Origin: Parasphingorhabdus sp. SCSIO 66989
Lineage (GTDB): Bacteria > Pseudomonadota > Alphaproteobacteria > Sphingomonadales > Sphingomonadaceae
Direction: 5' to 3'
DNA length: 64,000 bases
Assembly (NCBI RefSeq): GCF_032852305.1
Contig: NZ_CP136594.1
Location: 372,001 to 436,000 of the forward strand
Made by a program: the position numbers and the translations under genes. Position 1 is the stretch's first letter. Each line of letters starts with the position of its first letter. The notes below the pieces were generated by a model, which saw nothing but the letters and a program-made list of their open reading frames with translations, had not been told where the DNA came from and made no database searches. Below are positions 24,766 to 34,019 of this stretch, piece after piece.

Positions 24766-26592
24766 TCATCGCAACTCGCTCCATGGTCGGCTCAACAGCA
24801 CCGCGCAATTGATGATCCCCACCAGCGAATAGGTCTGCGGATAATTGCCCCACAGCTCGCCGGTTGCCGGATCAATATCCTCGGACAATAAACCGGCGGC
24901 CGTCCGCCGCGCCAGCATTTCCTCAAAAAGATGCCGCGCCTCGGTTTCGCGGCCTGACAGGTGCAGCGCCTCGATCAGCCAGAAGGTGCAGACATTGAAC
25001 GCGGTTTGCGGCATGCCGAAATCATCCTCGGCGGCGTAGCGCAGCATATGGTTGCCACGGCGCAGCGCCTCTTCCAGCGTTGTCAACGTACTGCGGAATT
25101 TGGGGTCATTGGCATCGAGAAAGCGCAGATCAAGCAGCTGCAACAGGCTGGCATCGCGGTCATCGCCCTCAAACGTCGCCGATAGCGCTTCGCTATTCTC
25201 GTTCCACGCCTGTTTCAGGATCATGTCTTTCATTGTCGCCGCGCGCCGCGCCCAATGCTGCGCCCGTTCCTCCAAGCCCAGCATATTGGCGACATTGGCG
25301 AGCCGATCACATGCGGCCCAGCACATCACCGCAGAATAGGTATGGACATGCTCCCTTGTGCGCAATTCCCATAGCCCTGCATCGGGTTTGTCATAGACCT
25401 CCCAGGCGAGTTCTCCGACCAGTTCCAGCGCCTCGAAATCCTCTTCTCCCGACATGCGCAACAGGCGATGGTCCCAAAAGGCTTGCGCCGAGGACAAGAC
25501 AATCTGGCCATAGGCGTCGTGCTGGGTCTGGTCATAGGCCTGATTGCCGACACGCACTGGACCCATGCCGCGATAGCCGGGCAGATGCTCCGCCTCGGTC
25601 TCGTTCAGTTCAGCATGCCCAAGCACGCCATAAAGCGGCTGAATATGTCCGTCGGTGGCATTGTCGACAATGTTGCGCAGATATTCGAGATAGGATTCGA
25701 GCACATCCAGCGCGCCGATACGGTTCAGCGCCTCAACCGTGTAATAGGCATCACGGATCCAGCAATAGCGATAGTCCCAATTGCGGCCACTATCGGCATG
25801 TTCGGGGATCGAGGTGGTCATCGCCGCGACAATCGCGCCGCTATCCTCATGCTGACACAGCTTCAGCGTGATAGCCGAGCGGATGACTTCCTGCTGCCAT
25901 TCCGCCGGAATCGCCAGAGTGCGGACCCAGCGCTGCCAGCTATAGATGGTGTCGGTCATCATCTTCGAGACCGTCTCGCCCAGTGGGCCGACAAAGCTTT
26001 CATCCGGGCCAAAGAAGAAATGCAGATTGCGTTCGACCCGGAAGCTGTTTTCGACCGAGATATGCCCAATAGGGGCATCGGTGCTGAGCCGCATATTCAT
26101 TGCCGCCAGCGGATAGCGGATATGGTTGGAGCCGAAAGAGAGCTTTGGCCTCTCCTTGCCCCAGCTGGACAGCGGCCGCAGCTTCACCTTGATGCGCGGC
26201 GATCCCGATACCGGTCGCACGATGCGGGCAAAGGCCGTGGGACGGTAGATGCGCCCGCGCTGGGCCCGGCGCGGACAGAAATCGAATATGTCAATGGCGC
26301 TGCCATTGCTGTCGGTCTTGCGGGTGCGCAGGACAGGCGTATTGCGGACATAGGCCTGCTCGACGGAAACACAGTTTTCCAGATCAATGCTCCAGAAACC
26401 CTGTGCCTCTTCATCGGCAAAATCATCATTGTTGAGTAGGGCGCAAAAAGCCGGATCACCATCAATCCGCGGCAGGCAGCCCCAGATCAGCCGCGCTTCA
26501 CTGTCGATCAGGGCCGAAGCCTGACAATTGCCGATCGGCCATAGCTCCAAATTGCGCTGTTGCGTAGTGTCAGACGCCGCTGCTGCGCTCAC
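24766..26592 (-). CDS. Glycoside hydrolase family 15 protein
   Basis: GH15 glucoamylase/trehalase-like enzyme of 608 aa. An N-terminal beta-sandwich (about 10-240, TPP-like SALIDSEARLIWGCLPR start) leads to an (alpha/alpha)6 barrel (about 250-600). The barrel carries the GRNWDYRYCWIRDAYY block with the general-acid region and a C-terminal SEDIDPATGELWGNYPQTYS block with the catalytic base Glu. There is no signal peptide. Its place between otsB and otsA suggests an intracellular trehalase or related hydrolase that balances trehalose. It overlaps otsB by 4 nt. Confidence 0.9.
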   Translation of the reverse strand: MSAAAASDTTQQRNLELWPIGNCQASALIDSEARLIWGCLPRIDGDPAFCALLNNDDFADEEAQGFWSIDLENCVSVEQAYVRNTPVLRTRKTDSNGSAIDIFDFCPRRAQRGRIYRPTAFARIVRPVSGSPRIKVKLRPLSSWGKERPKLSFGSNHIRYPLAAMNMRLSTDAPIGHISVENSFRVERNLHFFFGPDESFVGPLGETVSKMMTDTIYSWQRWVRTLAIPAEWQQEVIRSAITLKLCQHEDSGAIVAAMTTSIPEHADSGRNWDYRYCWIRDAYYTVEALNRIGALDVLESYLEYLRNIVDNATDGHIQPLYGVLGHAELNETEAEHLPGYRGMGPVRVGNQAYDQTQHDAYGQIVLSSAQAFWDHRLLRMSGEEDFEALELVGELAWEVYDKPDAGLWELRTREHVHTYSAVMCWAACDRLANVANMLGLEERAQHWARRAATMKDMILKQAWNENSEALSATFEGDDRDASLLQLLDLRFLDANDPKFRSTLTTLEEALRRGNHMLRYAAEDDFGMPQTAFNVCTFWLIEALHLSGRETEARHLFEEMLARRTAAGLLSEDIDPATGELWGNYPQTYSLVGIINCAVLLSRPWSELR

Positions 26593-27371
26593 AAATGCTT
26601 CCCCTGTTCTGCGTCGGTGATGATCGCCGCGAGATAATCATGCACGGCGCTTACATCATCTAACGCATAGCTTGCATGGGTTTGCTCCGAAACGCCAACC
26701 TTAATTCCAAAGCCGCCCAGTGCTTTGGCGGCGCGGAAGCCATCTTCATCGGTGACATCGTCGCCGATAAATACCGGACGTCCTGCGTTGAATGGCTGCT
26801 GCTGCATCAGAGCGGTGAGCCCCACGCCCTTATCGGCAGTATCGCCGCGCAGCTCATAGATCATCTTGCCGGAATGAACCGAGAGGCCAAAGCGATCAGC
26901 GACATCATGTGCCTGCGCCTTGCAGGTCTCGGCTAGTTGCGGCGCAAGCCGATAATGCAGGCCGATGCCCAGCGCCTTTTGCTCGACCAGCACGCCCTCA
27001 TGCCGTTCGGCAAACTGTGTCAGCGCCGCATAAGCGTGCGCCAAGCCGTCGCCGCGTGGTGCTGCTGCCACAGACTGGCCCGGCAGCGCGATTTCGGCGC
27101 CATGACTTCCCGAGATTGCGATATTCTGCAGGCCGAAACCGTCTCTCAGGCTGGCCACATCTCGGCCAGAAATAATTGCCACTCGGCCTTCTAATGCACG
27201 ATCCAAGCCAGCCAATAGCGCTCTAGTCTGCTCGGGCACCACCACCGCATCGGGCGTATCGGCCAGCGCTACCAATGTCCCGTCAAAGTCGAGAAACAGC
27301 GACGCCCCCTCAAGCAGGCTCTGCGGTGGCTGTGTCAATGGCATCCGGTCTATGCCCTGCTCGCGCGCCAC
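26589..27371 (-). CDS. otsB: Trehalose-6-phosphate phosphatase
   Basis: HAD phosphatase completing trehalose synthesis, 260 aa. Motif I is LFLDFDGTL, then ISGRDVASL, and GDDVTDEDGFRAAKALGG for motif IV; SHGAE also matches OtsB. The frame opens at 27371, immediately after the ggt stop (27372). The true start may be the internal ATG at 27344 (MPLTQPP), since the first nine residues are not conserved. It is the first ots gene of the run and could be co-transcribed with ggt. Confidence 0.93.
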   Translation of the reverse strand: MAREQGIDRMPLTQPPQSLLEGASLFLDFDGTLVALADTPDAVVVPEQTRALLAGLDRALEGRVAIISGRDVASLRDGFGLQNIAISGSHGAEIALPGQSVAAAPRGDGLAHAYAALTQFAERHEGVLVEQKALGIGLHYRLAPQLAETCKAQAHDVADRFGLSVHSGKMIYELRGDTADKGVGLTALMQQQPFNAGRPVFIGDDVTDEDGFRAAKALGGFGIKVGVSEQTHASYALDDVSAVHDYLAAIITDAEQGKHL

Positions 27372-29165
27372 TCAATATCCCAACGCCTGCCCGTCTTTGC
27401 GCATCTCTGTCGCGCCATGATAGACACCGGTTTCCGGGTCGCGGACAATTGCCTGATAACCGCCAAACATCACACCATTGTCGACCACTTCAACTTTGTG
27501 CCCCATGGCTTGAAGCCGTTCGATGGTCTCTGGCGAAATCCCAGGCTCGACATGCAACACGCCGAGCAGATCAGCATCTTGGATGTTGAGCGGATCGGTG
27601 GGTGCACGCCCGCCTTCATGGTTGAGCCGCGCCGCATCGCCTGCTTCCTGCAGGTTCATGCCATAATCGACAATATTGACCATCACCTGCACATGCCCCT
27701 GTGGCTGCATGCCGCCTCCCATCAGGCCGAAAGACATATAGGGCTGGCCATCCTTCTTCATAAAAGCCGGGATGATCGTCTGGAACGGTCGTTTGCCCGG
27801 GGCATAGACATTGGGGTGATTGGGATCGAGCGAATAGAGTTCGCCGCGATCCTGAAACATAAAGCCGAGCCCATCCGCAACCAGACCGCTGCCCATGCCG
27901 CGATAATTGGACTGGATCAGCGAGACCATCATGCCGTTCTTGTCGGCAACAGTGAGGTACGTCGTGTCGCCTTCGCCCTCCAGCTTGGGTTCACCGGGGC
28001 CGAATGCAGGCGAGGCTTTTGCCGGATCAATCAAGGCAAAGCGCTCGCGGCCATATTCGTCGCTGAGCAGCCACTCCAGAGGCGCCGGCGACATATCCGG
28101 GTCGGCATAGAAGCGCGCGACATCCTCAAAGGCGAGGCGCTTGGCCTCAGTGATATAGTGCAGCACTTCGGCGCTGCCGCGCGGATATTGTGCGAGATCG
28201 ACATTTTTGAGGATATTCGCCATTTGCAACGCGGCAAAGCCCTGCGAATTGGGCGGCAGTTCGCACAGCTCAAAGCCTTTGCGATAACTCACACAGCCCG
28301 GCTCCACCCATTTGCTGCTATGCGCGGCGAAATCTTCATAGCGCAAATTGCCGCCAACACGCCGCATATAGGCATCAATCGTCCGGGCAATTTCGCCTTT
28401 GTAAAAAGCATCGCGCCCGCCTTCGGCTATCAGGCTCAACGTCCTGCCAAGATCGGGATTTTTGAAAATCTCCCCGACCTTGGGCGCGCCAGTGGCGAAC
28501 CAGGTAGCGCGGGCATTGGAAAAGTCGCCGATCATCGCCTCATTGCGCTCAAAAGCGCGCAAATTGCGGCTGAAATAATAGGCGATCACCGGCGATACCG
28601 GATGGCCTTCATGGGCATAGCTGATAGCGGGAGCCAGGATATCTGCCATGGGCAGCTTGCCGAATTTGCCATGCAGTTCAAACCAGCCATCCACCGCACC
28701 CGGCACGGTGATCGGCAAAGGCCCCAGCGGCGGAATACTGGTCAGCCCGTCCAGCTGCTCTATAAATTCGGCATAGGATGTACCCATTGCGCTCTTGCCC
28801 GAGCCGTTCAGGCCGTGGAGCTTTTGCGTTTTCGGATCCCAGACAATGGCAAACAGATCGCCGCCAATGCCATTACCGGTGGGTTCCATCAGGCCCAGTG
28901 CGGCATTGGCGGCAATCGCCGCATCGACCGCGCTGCCGCCTTTTTTAAGGATATCTATTGCAATCTGGCTTGCCAGCGGGTGCGCGGTCGCCGCCATGCC
29001 ATGCTCGGCATAAACCGGGCTGCGCGACCAGATTTGCCCCACCGGTCGCCCACCCGCGCCTATCTCCAGCTTGGGTTCCTCGCCAGCGGGTTGCGCATCT
29101 TGCGCAGCGGCGGGAGGAAACAACAGAGCCGAGACTGCCAGCATAGACAACAGAAAGAGACGCAT
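27372..29165 (-). CDS. ggt: Gamma-glutamyltransferase
   Basis: Periplasmic N-terminal-nucleophile hydrolase that cleaves gamma-glutamyl bonds, chiefly of glutathione. The 597-aa proenzyme has a signal peptide (1-21, AAAQ cleavage). Autoprocessing is expected before Thr401 in GDTTYLTV, which becomes the N-terminus of the small subunit. The GNGIGGDLFA stretch near 97-106 and the MGGGMQPQGH block near 550 are typical. The gene abuts otsB with no gap. The 138-nt divergent gap upstream holds an inverted repeat (29230-29260). Confidence 0.94.
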   Translation of the reverse strand: MRLFLLSMLAVSALLFPPAAAQDAQPAGEEPKLEIGAGGRPVGQIWSRSPVYAEHGMAATAHPLASQIAIDILKKGGSAVDAAIAANAALGLMEPTGNGIGGDLFAIVWDPKTQKLHGLNGSGKSAMGTSYAEFIEQLDGLTSIPPLGPLPITVPGAVDGWFELHGKFGKLPMADILAPAISYAHEGHPVSPVIAYYFSRNLRAFERNEAMIGDFSNARATWFATGAPKVGEIFKNPDLGRTLSLIAEGGRDAFYKGEIARTIDAYMRRVGGNLRYEDFAAHSSKWVEPGCVSYRKGFELCELPPNSQGFAALQMANILKNVDLAQYPRGSAEVLHYITEAKRLAFEDVARFYADPDMSPAPLEWLLSDEYGRERFALIDPAKASPAFGPGEPKLEGEGDTTYLTVADKNGMMVSLIQSNYRGMGSGLVADGLGFMFQDRGELYSLDPNHPNVYAPGKRPFQTIIPAFMKKDGQPYMSFGLMGGGMQPQGHVQVMVNIVDYGMNLQEAGDAARLNHEGGRAPTDPLNIQDADLLGVLHVEPGISPETIERLQAMGHKVEVVDNGVMFGGYQAIVRDPETGVYHGATEMRKDGQALGY

Positions 29166-29229
29166 ATCGCTATCATCCTGAGATTAGGGAGAGAAAGGGT
29201 CGCATTGCCAGCCTAGCCAATTCCATCGG

Positions 29230-29260
29230 CTTGCCAAGGCCCTATTACCCATCTGGCAAG
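29230..29260. promoter_or_regulatory. Inverted repeat between divergent ggt and a membrane-protein gene
   Basis: CTTGCCA (29230-29236) and TGGCAAG (29254-29260) are exact 7-nt inverted copies, 17 nt apart. The arms are roughly two helical turns apart centre to centre, which would suit a protein binding site, but this rests on one site only. Confidence 0.3.
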
Positions 29261-29306
29261 ATCGCTTGTCCTTTACAGCTGTCCAAAACATTGTACGCTC
29301 GCTGTG

Positions 29307-30014
29307 ATGCACCTGTTTGAAGTCCTTGTGGTCCTGCATGTGATCGCCGGTTCTACCGGCCTGATTTCCTTCTGGGTACCGATCATCGCGCGCAAGGGTG
29401 CCAAAGCACATCGCAAATGGGGGCGCATTGCCTGCTATGCCTTTATGACCGCCGGAGCGCTGGCGATCGCCATGGCGCTGCTGTCGCTTTATGGGCCGGA
29501 AGAACGCATCCCCTCTATCACCGATAGAGAGCTTTTCGCCGGGCTGTTCGGCTGGTTCATGCTCTATCTCGGCCTGCTCACCATCGGTTTTGCCGATTAT
29601 GGTTTGGCAGTAGTCAAACATGGCCGCAAACGCATCGCCTTGCGCGCGCCGCGCTATCAGTTGGTGATGCTGGCGGTGATCCTGTCTGGCCTATGGTGCG
29701 CTTATTTCGGCTTCCGCGTCGAGCATCCGCTGATGGTGCTTGTCGCCGCTGTCGGACTGGTTGCGATGGCACTGCAATTGCGCTTTGTCTGGCGCAGCAG
29801 CGCGCCGCCGCCCATGGCCTATATTGGCGAGCATTTCCGTGCTTTGGTGGGCATGGGCATCTCGGCCTATACCGCCTTTCTCTCGGTCGGGCTTATCCGC
29901 ATGATCCCCGAGCAGGTGTTCAACCCCCTTATCTGGACCGGCCCAAGCATTATCGGCGTCGGGCTGATCATCTATTTCACCATCCAGGCGAACCAGAAAC
30001 GCGGCGCGCGCTAA
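29307..30014 (+). CDS. Seven-TM membrane protein (DUF2306-like)
   Basis: Inner-membrane protein of 235 aa from ATG 29307; GTG at 29304 is an equal alternative. It has about seven hydrophobic segments, near 3-22, 40-60, 78-98, 114-132, 134-155, 170-192 and 205-225. The opening HLFEVLVVLHVIAGSTGLISFW and the early AHRKWGR motif (about 35-41) resemble DUF2306-type proteins. No catalytic motif is clear. The function is unknown. Confidence 0.65.
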   Translation: MHLFEVLVVLHVIAGSTGLISFWVPIIARKGAKAHRKWGRIACYAFMTAGALAIAMALLSLYGPEERIPSITDRELFAGLFGWFMLYLGLLTIGFADYGLAVVKHGRKRIALRAPRYQLVMLAVILSGLWCAYFGFRVEHPLMVLVAAVGLVAMALQLRFVWRSSAPPPMAYIGEHFRALVGMGISAYTAFLSVGLIRMIPEQVFNPLIWTGPSIIGVGLIIYFTIQANQKRGAR

Positions 30015-30083
30015 TTCCGCCCTCGGAACAAAGCGGCTCATAATGCGCTGTTATCCTGAGCTGGCAACGCCAAAGGGGGACAG

Positions 30084-31397
30084 ATGAGCAAGCGCAAAAC
30101 ACAGATTGTTGTTGTCGGCGGCGGCGCTGGCGGACTGGAATTGGTGCGCAAGCTGGGCAGCAAATATGGCCGCAAGGACCATGATATCATCCTTGTGGAC
30201 TGCAACCTCACCCATGTCTGGAAGCCATTGCTGCACGAGGTCGCCGCCGGATCGCTCGATGCCAATATGGACGAGGTCGGCTATGGTGGCCATGCGGTGC
30301 GCTGGGGTTATCGCTTCTTTCATGGCGCGCTGGAAAAGATTGACCGCGAGAGACAGCAGATCATCACCGCGCCTTTAATCGATGAGGATGGCGAGGAGAT
30401 TATCGGTCGCCATGTCATCCGCTATGATTATCTGGTGCTGGCCTTTGGCGGCATCTCCAATGATTTCGGCGTGCCGGGCGTGCGCGAGCATGCCCATTTT
30501 CTCGAGCATCGCGGCCATGCCGATGGCTTCCGCCAGCGTCTGCTCAATGCCTGTCTGCGCGCCAACCATGCGCATCAGACGGGCAAGGGCGATGCCGATG
30601 TGCGCATCTGTATCATCGGCGCCGGAGCCACAGGGGTAGAGCTTGCAGCCGAGCTCTATAATGCGGCCAGTTCTCTGCGTACCTATGGGCTCGAGGTGTT
30701 TGATGAGGATAAGCTGAAGGTAACCCTGCTCGAAGCCGGGCCGCGTATACTCCCCCAGTTGGACGAGGATCTCGCCGCAACCGCACGGCACGAACTGGAG
30801 CGGCTGGGCGTCGAGGTCCATGCCTCGACCCAGGTGACCGCAGTGCATGCCGACACTGTCGAAACCAAATCGGGTGAGCGCATTGATGCCGATCTGATCG
30901 TCTGGGCCGCAGGCGTCAAAGGGTCGGACGGTGTTGCCAATATGAGCGACCTGGAACTCAACCGCCTCGATCAGTTTGTCGTCAGACCAACGCTGCAAAC
31001 AACTAAGGACGACCGAATTTTCGCCATGGGCGATTGCGCCTCCTGCTTGTTACCGGGCGAGGGAAAGCCGGTACCACCGCGTGCGCAATCGGCGCACCAG
31101 ATGGCCAGTCTGGTGTTCGATAATCTGGTCCGAGCACAACAGGGCAAACCGCTTAAGGACTTCGTCTATCGTGACCGTGGCTCACTCGTCTCGCTTAGCC
31201 GCTTTTCTGCACTGGGCAGCCTGATGGGCAACCTCGTCGGCGGTCGCATGGCTATCGAGGGCCGTCTCGCGCGCTGGGCCTATCAATCGCTCTACCGCCT
31301 GCATCTTCTTGCGATCCACGGCTATCTGCGCGGCATCATGCTGATCGTGATCGGGCGGGTAAACCAGATCGTCCGGCCGAAGTTCAAGCTGCATTAG
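30084..31397 (+). CDS. ndh: Type II NADH dehydrogenase (NDH-2)
   Basis: Single-subunit, non-proton-pumping NADH:quinone oxidoreductase on the cytoplasmic face of the membrane. The 437-aa protein has two Rossmann motifs, VVVGGGAGGLELVRKLG for FAD (about 6-22) and CIIGAGATGVELAAEL for NADH (about 173-188), and the second FAD motif IFAMGDCAS near 312. The C-terminal amphipathic region (about 400-437) should anchor it. The initial VGGGAGGLEL variant is common in alphaproteobacterial NDH-2. It marks the left edge of the accessory cluster. Confidence 0.9.
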   Translation: MSKRKTQIVVVGGGAGGLELVRKLGSKYGRKDHDIILVDCNLTHVWKPLLHEVAAGSLDANMDEVGYGGHAVRWGYRFFHGALEKIDRERQQIITAPLIDEDGEEIIGRHVIRYDYLVLAFGGISNDFGVPGVREHAHFLEHRGHADGFRQRLLNACLRANHAHQTGKGDADVRICIIGAGATGVELAAELYNAASSLRTYGLEVFDEDKLKVTLLEAGPRILPQLDEDLAATARHELERLGVEVHASTQVTAVHADTVETKSGERIDADLIVWAAGVKGSDGVANMSDLELNRLDQFVVRPTLQTTKDDRIFAMGDCASCLLPGEGKPVPPRAQSAHQMASLVFDNLVRAQQGKPLKDFVYRDRGSLVSLSRFSALGSLMGNLVGGRMAIEGRLARWAYQSLYRLHLLAIHGYLRGIMLIVIGRVNQIVRPKFKLH

Positions 31398-31426
31398 GCG
31401 GACAGTCGCTTGTTCGACCCCCACAG
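31398..31426. other. tRNA 3'-end-like sequence at the left edge of the cluster
   Basis: Starting at the NDH-2 stop, GGCGGACA (31397-31404), TTCGA (31413-31417) and CCCAC (31420-31424) occur in the same order and almost the same spacing as in the 3' half of tRNA-Ser at 56265-56292. It could be a decayed attachment-site copy, or chance. Confidence 0.25.
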
Positions 31427-31433
31427 CTATCAG

Positions 31434-32633
31434 CTACCGGGCAAATTCAAAGCGCCCAAAAGGCGTCTGGCATGGTGGCCCCGGGGCGATTTCCATGAAG
31501 GGGGATTCTGACAGGTGCATGATCAGGCAGCCTAGGGTGAGATTGTCATTTTGGGTATGCGCGTCGCCGCGTCTGCTGACGCCGCCCTCGCGCAGTGAGA
31601 GGAGCGCTTTCATATCCTCTGCATCAGGCGGCCCCTTGAGATTGGACAAAAATGTCGTCATCGCCGGAAAGCGCTCAAGGCTGGTGCCGAAATAATATTG
31701 GCGTAGCTGGGCCTCGGTCATATCCCTGGTCCATGAGTCCATCGTTTCGCGGTCGGTGTTCGCCAGCGGGTGGTTGGTGTGGTAGACGAGATCGGTCGAA
31801 AAATCCGGCACATAGCGCGCCACGGACTTTGCCGAGCATTCAAGGTTGATGGCGGCGGTGCCGGGGCCGGCCAGCGTGTAGTTTTGCCCCGAAGCATGCG
31901 GTATGCTTTCCAGGAAAGACAGGGCATCCTCCAATGTGCGCCGTTCCAGAACGCCGCGGACGACGAAATCCTCAGGCAGGCCGGTTCGGCTATAGTCCAG
32001 CTGGCTCAGTGTATTGCAGCAGATGCCGATGCCCGCGCTGTTCATGCCCGCCAGATTGATCTTGCCGGGCAGGGTGAACTGCATCACCTGCAGCCCGTCG
32101 GGATAGCGGATATGCAACAGTAGCTGCAGCCCGTCGCACCATTGCGCGACGTCCATATTTTGCGCGATGATGGTCTCTTCTCCGGCCTTCTGGCGCGCCC
32201 CGACGGATGAACAGCCTTCAAACCCCGCCGCCGACATTTTCACTTCGCGCCGGTGCCATGGCTCCTCATCGCTGAGCTGCCGCGCGAAGATGAGATCGAA
32301 CGGCTGGTTCGCCGCTTCGGCGATGCCTTCGACTTCCTGCAATAGCTCGGGTGTCCATTTGTCTATGGCTGGCAGGAAGTCGGTACTTTCCAGAAATTCG
32401 CGCAGATAGGCTTTGGGGTCGGTCTTGAGGTCAGTCTCAATCGAATGAAACCATCGGTCCAGATGCTCGGCAATCTCCGCGCGCAGAGCCTCACCATGCT
32501 GAAGTCCCCGCTCACGTGCCGATCCTGATACGCTGAGCTCTAGCATCTTTCCTCCATCGGGCGGCCTTCGAATCATGCCGCCATCACTTTCTTGTGTCGC
32601 GCGCATCTCAAACCATTTTACAGACGCCATCAA
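31434..32633 (-). CDS. C45-family acyltransferase/amidase (penicillin acyltransferase-like)
   Basis: N-terminal-nucleophile hydrolase of the C45 (acyl-CoA:6-aminopenicillanic acid acyltransferase) family, 399 aa. Autocleavage is expected before Cys141 in EGCSSVGA, with the QNMDVAQWCDG and MNSAGIGICCN blocks of this family following. The N-terminal prodomain has SARERGLQHGEALRAEI. ATG 32633 is the longest start; 32606, 32576 and 32546 are alternatives. It should hydrolyse or form an amide/acyl bond on an amino-acid-like substrate. It is divergent from aminotransferase 1, and the shared operator lies just upstream of both. Likely the amide-cleaving entry of this regulon; substrate unknown. Confidence 0.82.
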   Translation of the reverse strand: MMASVKWFEMRATQESDGGMIRRPPDGGKMLELSVSGSARERGLQHGEALRAEIAEHLDRWFHSIETDLKTDPKAYLREFLESTDFLPAIDKWTPELLQEVEGIAEAANQPFDLIFARQLSDEEPWHRREVKMSAAGFEGCSSVGARQKAGEETIIAQNMDVAQWCDGLQLLLHIRYPDGLQVMQFTLPGKINLAGMNSAGIGICCNTLSQLDYSRTGLPEDFVVRGVLERRTLEDALSFLESIPHASGQNYTLAGPGTAAINLECSAKSVARYVPDFSTDLVYHTNHPLANTDRETMDSWTRDMTEAQLRQYYFGTSLERFPAMTTFLSNLKGPPDAEDMKALLSLREGGVSRRGDAHTQNDNLTLGCLIMHLSESPFMEIAPGPPCQTPFGRFEFAR

Positions 32634-32638
32634 CTATT

Positions 32639-32658
32639 ATATGACCCGCTAGTCATAT
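32639..32658. promoter_or_regulatory. Operator site 1 of the cluster (ATATGAC-N6-GTCATAT)
   Basis: The 7-nt arms at 32639-32645 and 32652-32658 are perfect inverted copies with a 6-nt centre. The site lies between the divergent C45 gene and aminotransferase 1, 14 nt before the latter's ATG, where a bound repressor would block transcription. The same palindrome recurs at 37315, 37430 and 41761. Confidence 0.8.
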
Positions 32659-32672
32659 TCTGGGGATTGTCC

Positions 32673-34019
32673 ATGACTATTTCACATGCCCGATCAAAAA
32701 TTGCCGCTGAGCGTGCCGCTATCATTGACCGCGTGGCACAGCGAACGCCCTTGAGCCGGGAGGAGTTTGCGAGGGCAAACAATGTCTTGCCGGGCGGAAC
32801 CACGCGGTCGAATCTCTTTATGTCGCCCTATCCAATTACCATCGACCATGCCGAAGGCGCGATGCTGGTGGATCTTGATGGCAATCGCTATGTTGACCTT
32901 GGAAATGACTATGCGGTCGCCATGTCGGGCCATAGCAATGCGGTTATTGCCGATGCGATCAAGGCGCAATTTGACCATGGCCTAGGCTTTGGCGGACGCA
33001 GCAAGCATGAGACCCGCCTCGCAGAGATATTGCAGGCGCGTTTTCCATCGGTTGAGCGCCTGCGCTTCTGCAATTCGGGCACAGAGGCCAATCTCTATGC
33101 TTTTCTTCTTGCGCGTGCTGCGACGAACCGATCGCTGTTTGTCATGATCGACGGTGGCTATCATGGCGGTGCGCTTTCCAAGGCCATGTCGGATGACCGT
33201 TTCTTCGCGCCCTTTGATGTCATCACCGTGCCTTATAATGATGTTGCAGCACTGGAAGCTGTGTTTGAGAAACATGGTCCGCAGATCGCCTGTTTCGCGA
33301 TGGAGCTGATGCTCAATTCTGGTGGCTGTATCGTCTGCGACGAGGGTTTTGCCCAAGCCGCGCAGCGTCTCTGCGCCAAGCATGAGTCGATCCTGCTGGT
33401 GGATGAGGTAATGACCTCGCGTCTGCATGTCGGCGGGCTGCAGGCGCATTATGGCATCAAACCTGACCTCACCACGCTCGGCAAGATGATTGGCGGCGGC
33501 TTCACCATCGGCGCTTTTGGCGGGCGCGCTGACCTGATGCGCCTGTTTGACCAGACGCAGCAAGGGGCGATCGCGCATAATGGCTCTTTCAACAATAATG
33601 TGATGAGCATGATTGCCGGCTATGTCGCGCTGACGCAAATCTTGACGGCGGAGAGGATCGATACCGCCAACGCTTTGGGCGATGGATTGCGTAAGCAACT
33701 CAACGCGCTGTGCGCCAAGCATAAGGCACCGCTGGTGTGGAGCGGCCAGGGGTCGGTTCTGGCTCTGCATCTGGGGACGACAGAGCCCAAACGCTTTAAT
33801 CCGCCACCATTGAGCGCCGAAATTCGCGCCCTGTTTCATGCCCATATGCTTGATCAGGGCTTCTGGATTGCGGGTCGCGGCATGCTTGCCCTGTCGGTCG
33901 AGACCCAGCGCGCGCATATTGATGGCTTTGCCGATTGTGTTGAGCGCTTCCTTGTCGAACAGTCGGAAGTGCTCGGACTGGTGAGCGAGGCCCTTGCCGC
34001 CAAAGAGGTCGCGGCATGA
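32673..34019 (+). CDS. Class III aminotransferase 1 (glutamate-1-semialdehyde/beta-amino acid type)
   Basis: PLP enzyme of 448 aa from ATG 32673 (GGGGA 5 nt upstream); the frame extends to 32592 but would run through the operator. It is fold-type I, with LPGGTTRS at the N-terminus, FCNSGTEANLYAF binding PLP phosphate, Asp244 in LVDEVM and Lys271 in TLGKMIGGG. The layout matches the hemL-like group that also contains beta-phenylalanine/beta-amino acid transaminases. The context (BKACE, hydrolases, TonB receptor) favours a beta-amino acid substrate over haem synthesis. Its stop overlaps the next start as ATGA. It is the first gene of operon AT1-enolase-SDR-BKACE1. Confidence 0.87.
   Translation: MTISHARSKIAAERAAIIDRVAQRTPLSREEFARANNVLPGGTTRSNLFMSPYPITIDHAEGAMLVDLDGNRYVDLGNDYAVAMSGHSNAVIADAIKAQFDHGLGFGGRSKHETRLAEILQARFPSVERLRFCNSGTEANLYAFLLARAATNRSLFVMIDGGYHGGALSKAMSDDRFFAPFDVITVPYNDVAALEAVFEKHGPQIACFAMELMLNSGGCIVCDEGFAQAAQRLCAKHESILLVDEVMTSRLHVGGLQAHYGIKPDLTTLGKMIGGGFTIGAFGGRADLMRLFDQTQQGAIAHNGSFNNNVMSMIAGYVALTQILTAERIDTANALGDGLRKQLNALCAKHKAPLVWSGQGSVLALHLGTTEPKRFNPPPLSAEIRALFHAHMLDQGFWIAGRGMLALSVETQRAHIDGFADCVERFLVEQSEVLGLVSEALAAKEVAA

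Noticed and set aside
27417-29216. 599-aa open frame on the + strand, antisense to ggt
   Set aside because: It mirrors ggt in a high-GC codon frame. It has no ribosome-binding site, domain or signal, and ggt is unmistakable on the other strand.
32673-34019. Aminotransferase 1 as hemL (glutamate-1-semialdehyde aminomutase)
   Set aside because: The fold and motifs fit the broad group, but the gene is in a catabolic operon with BKACE under the cluster operator; alphaproteobacteria make ALA by the C4 route and do not need HemL.
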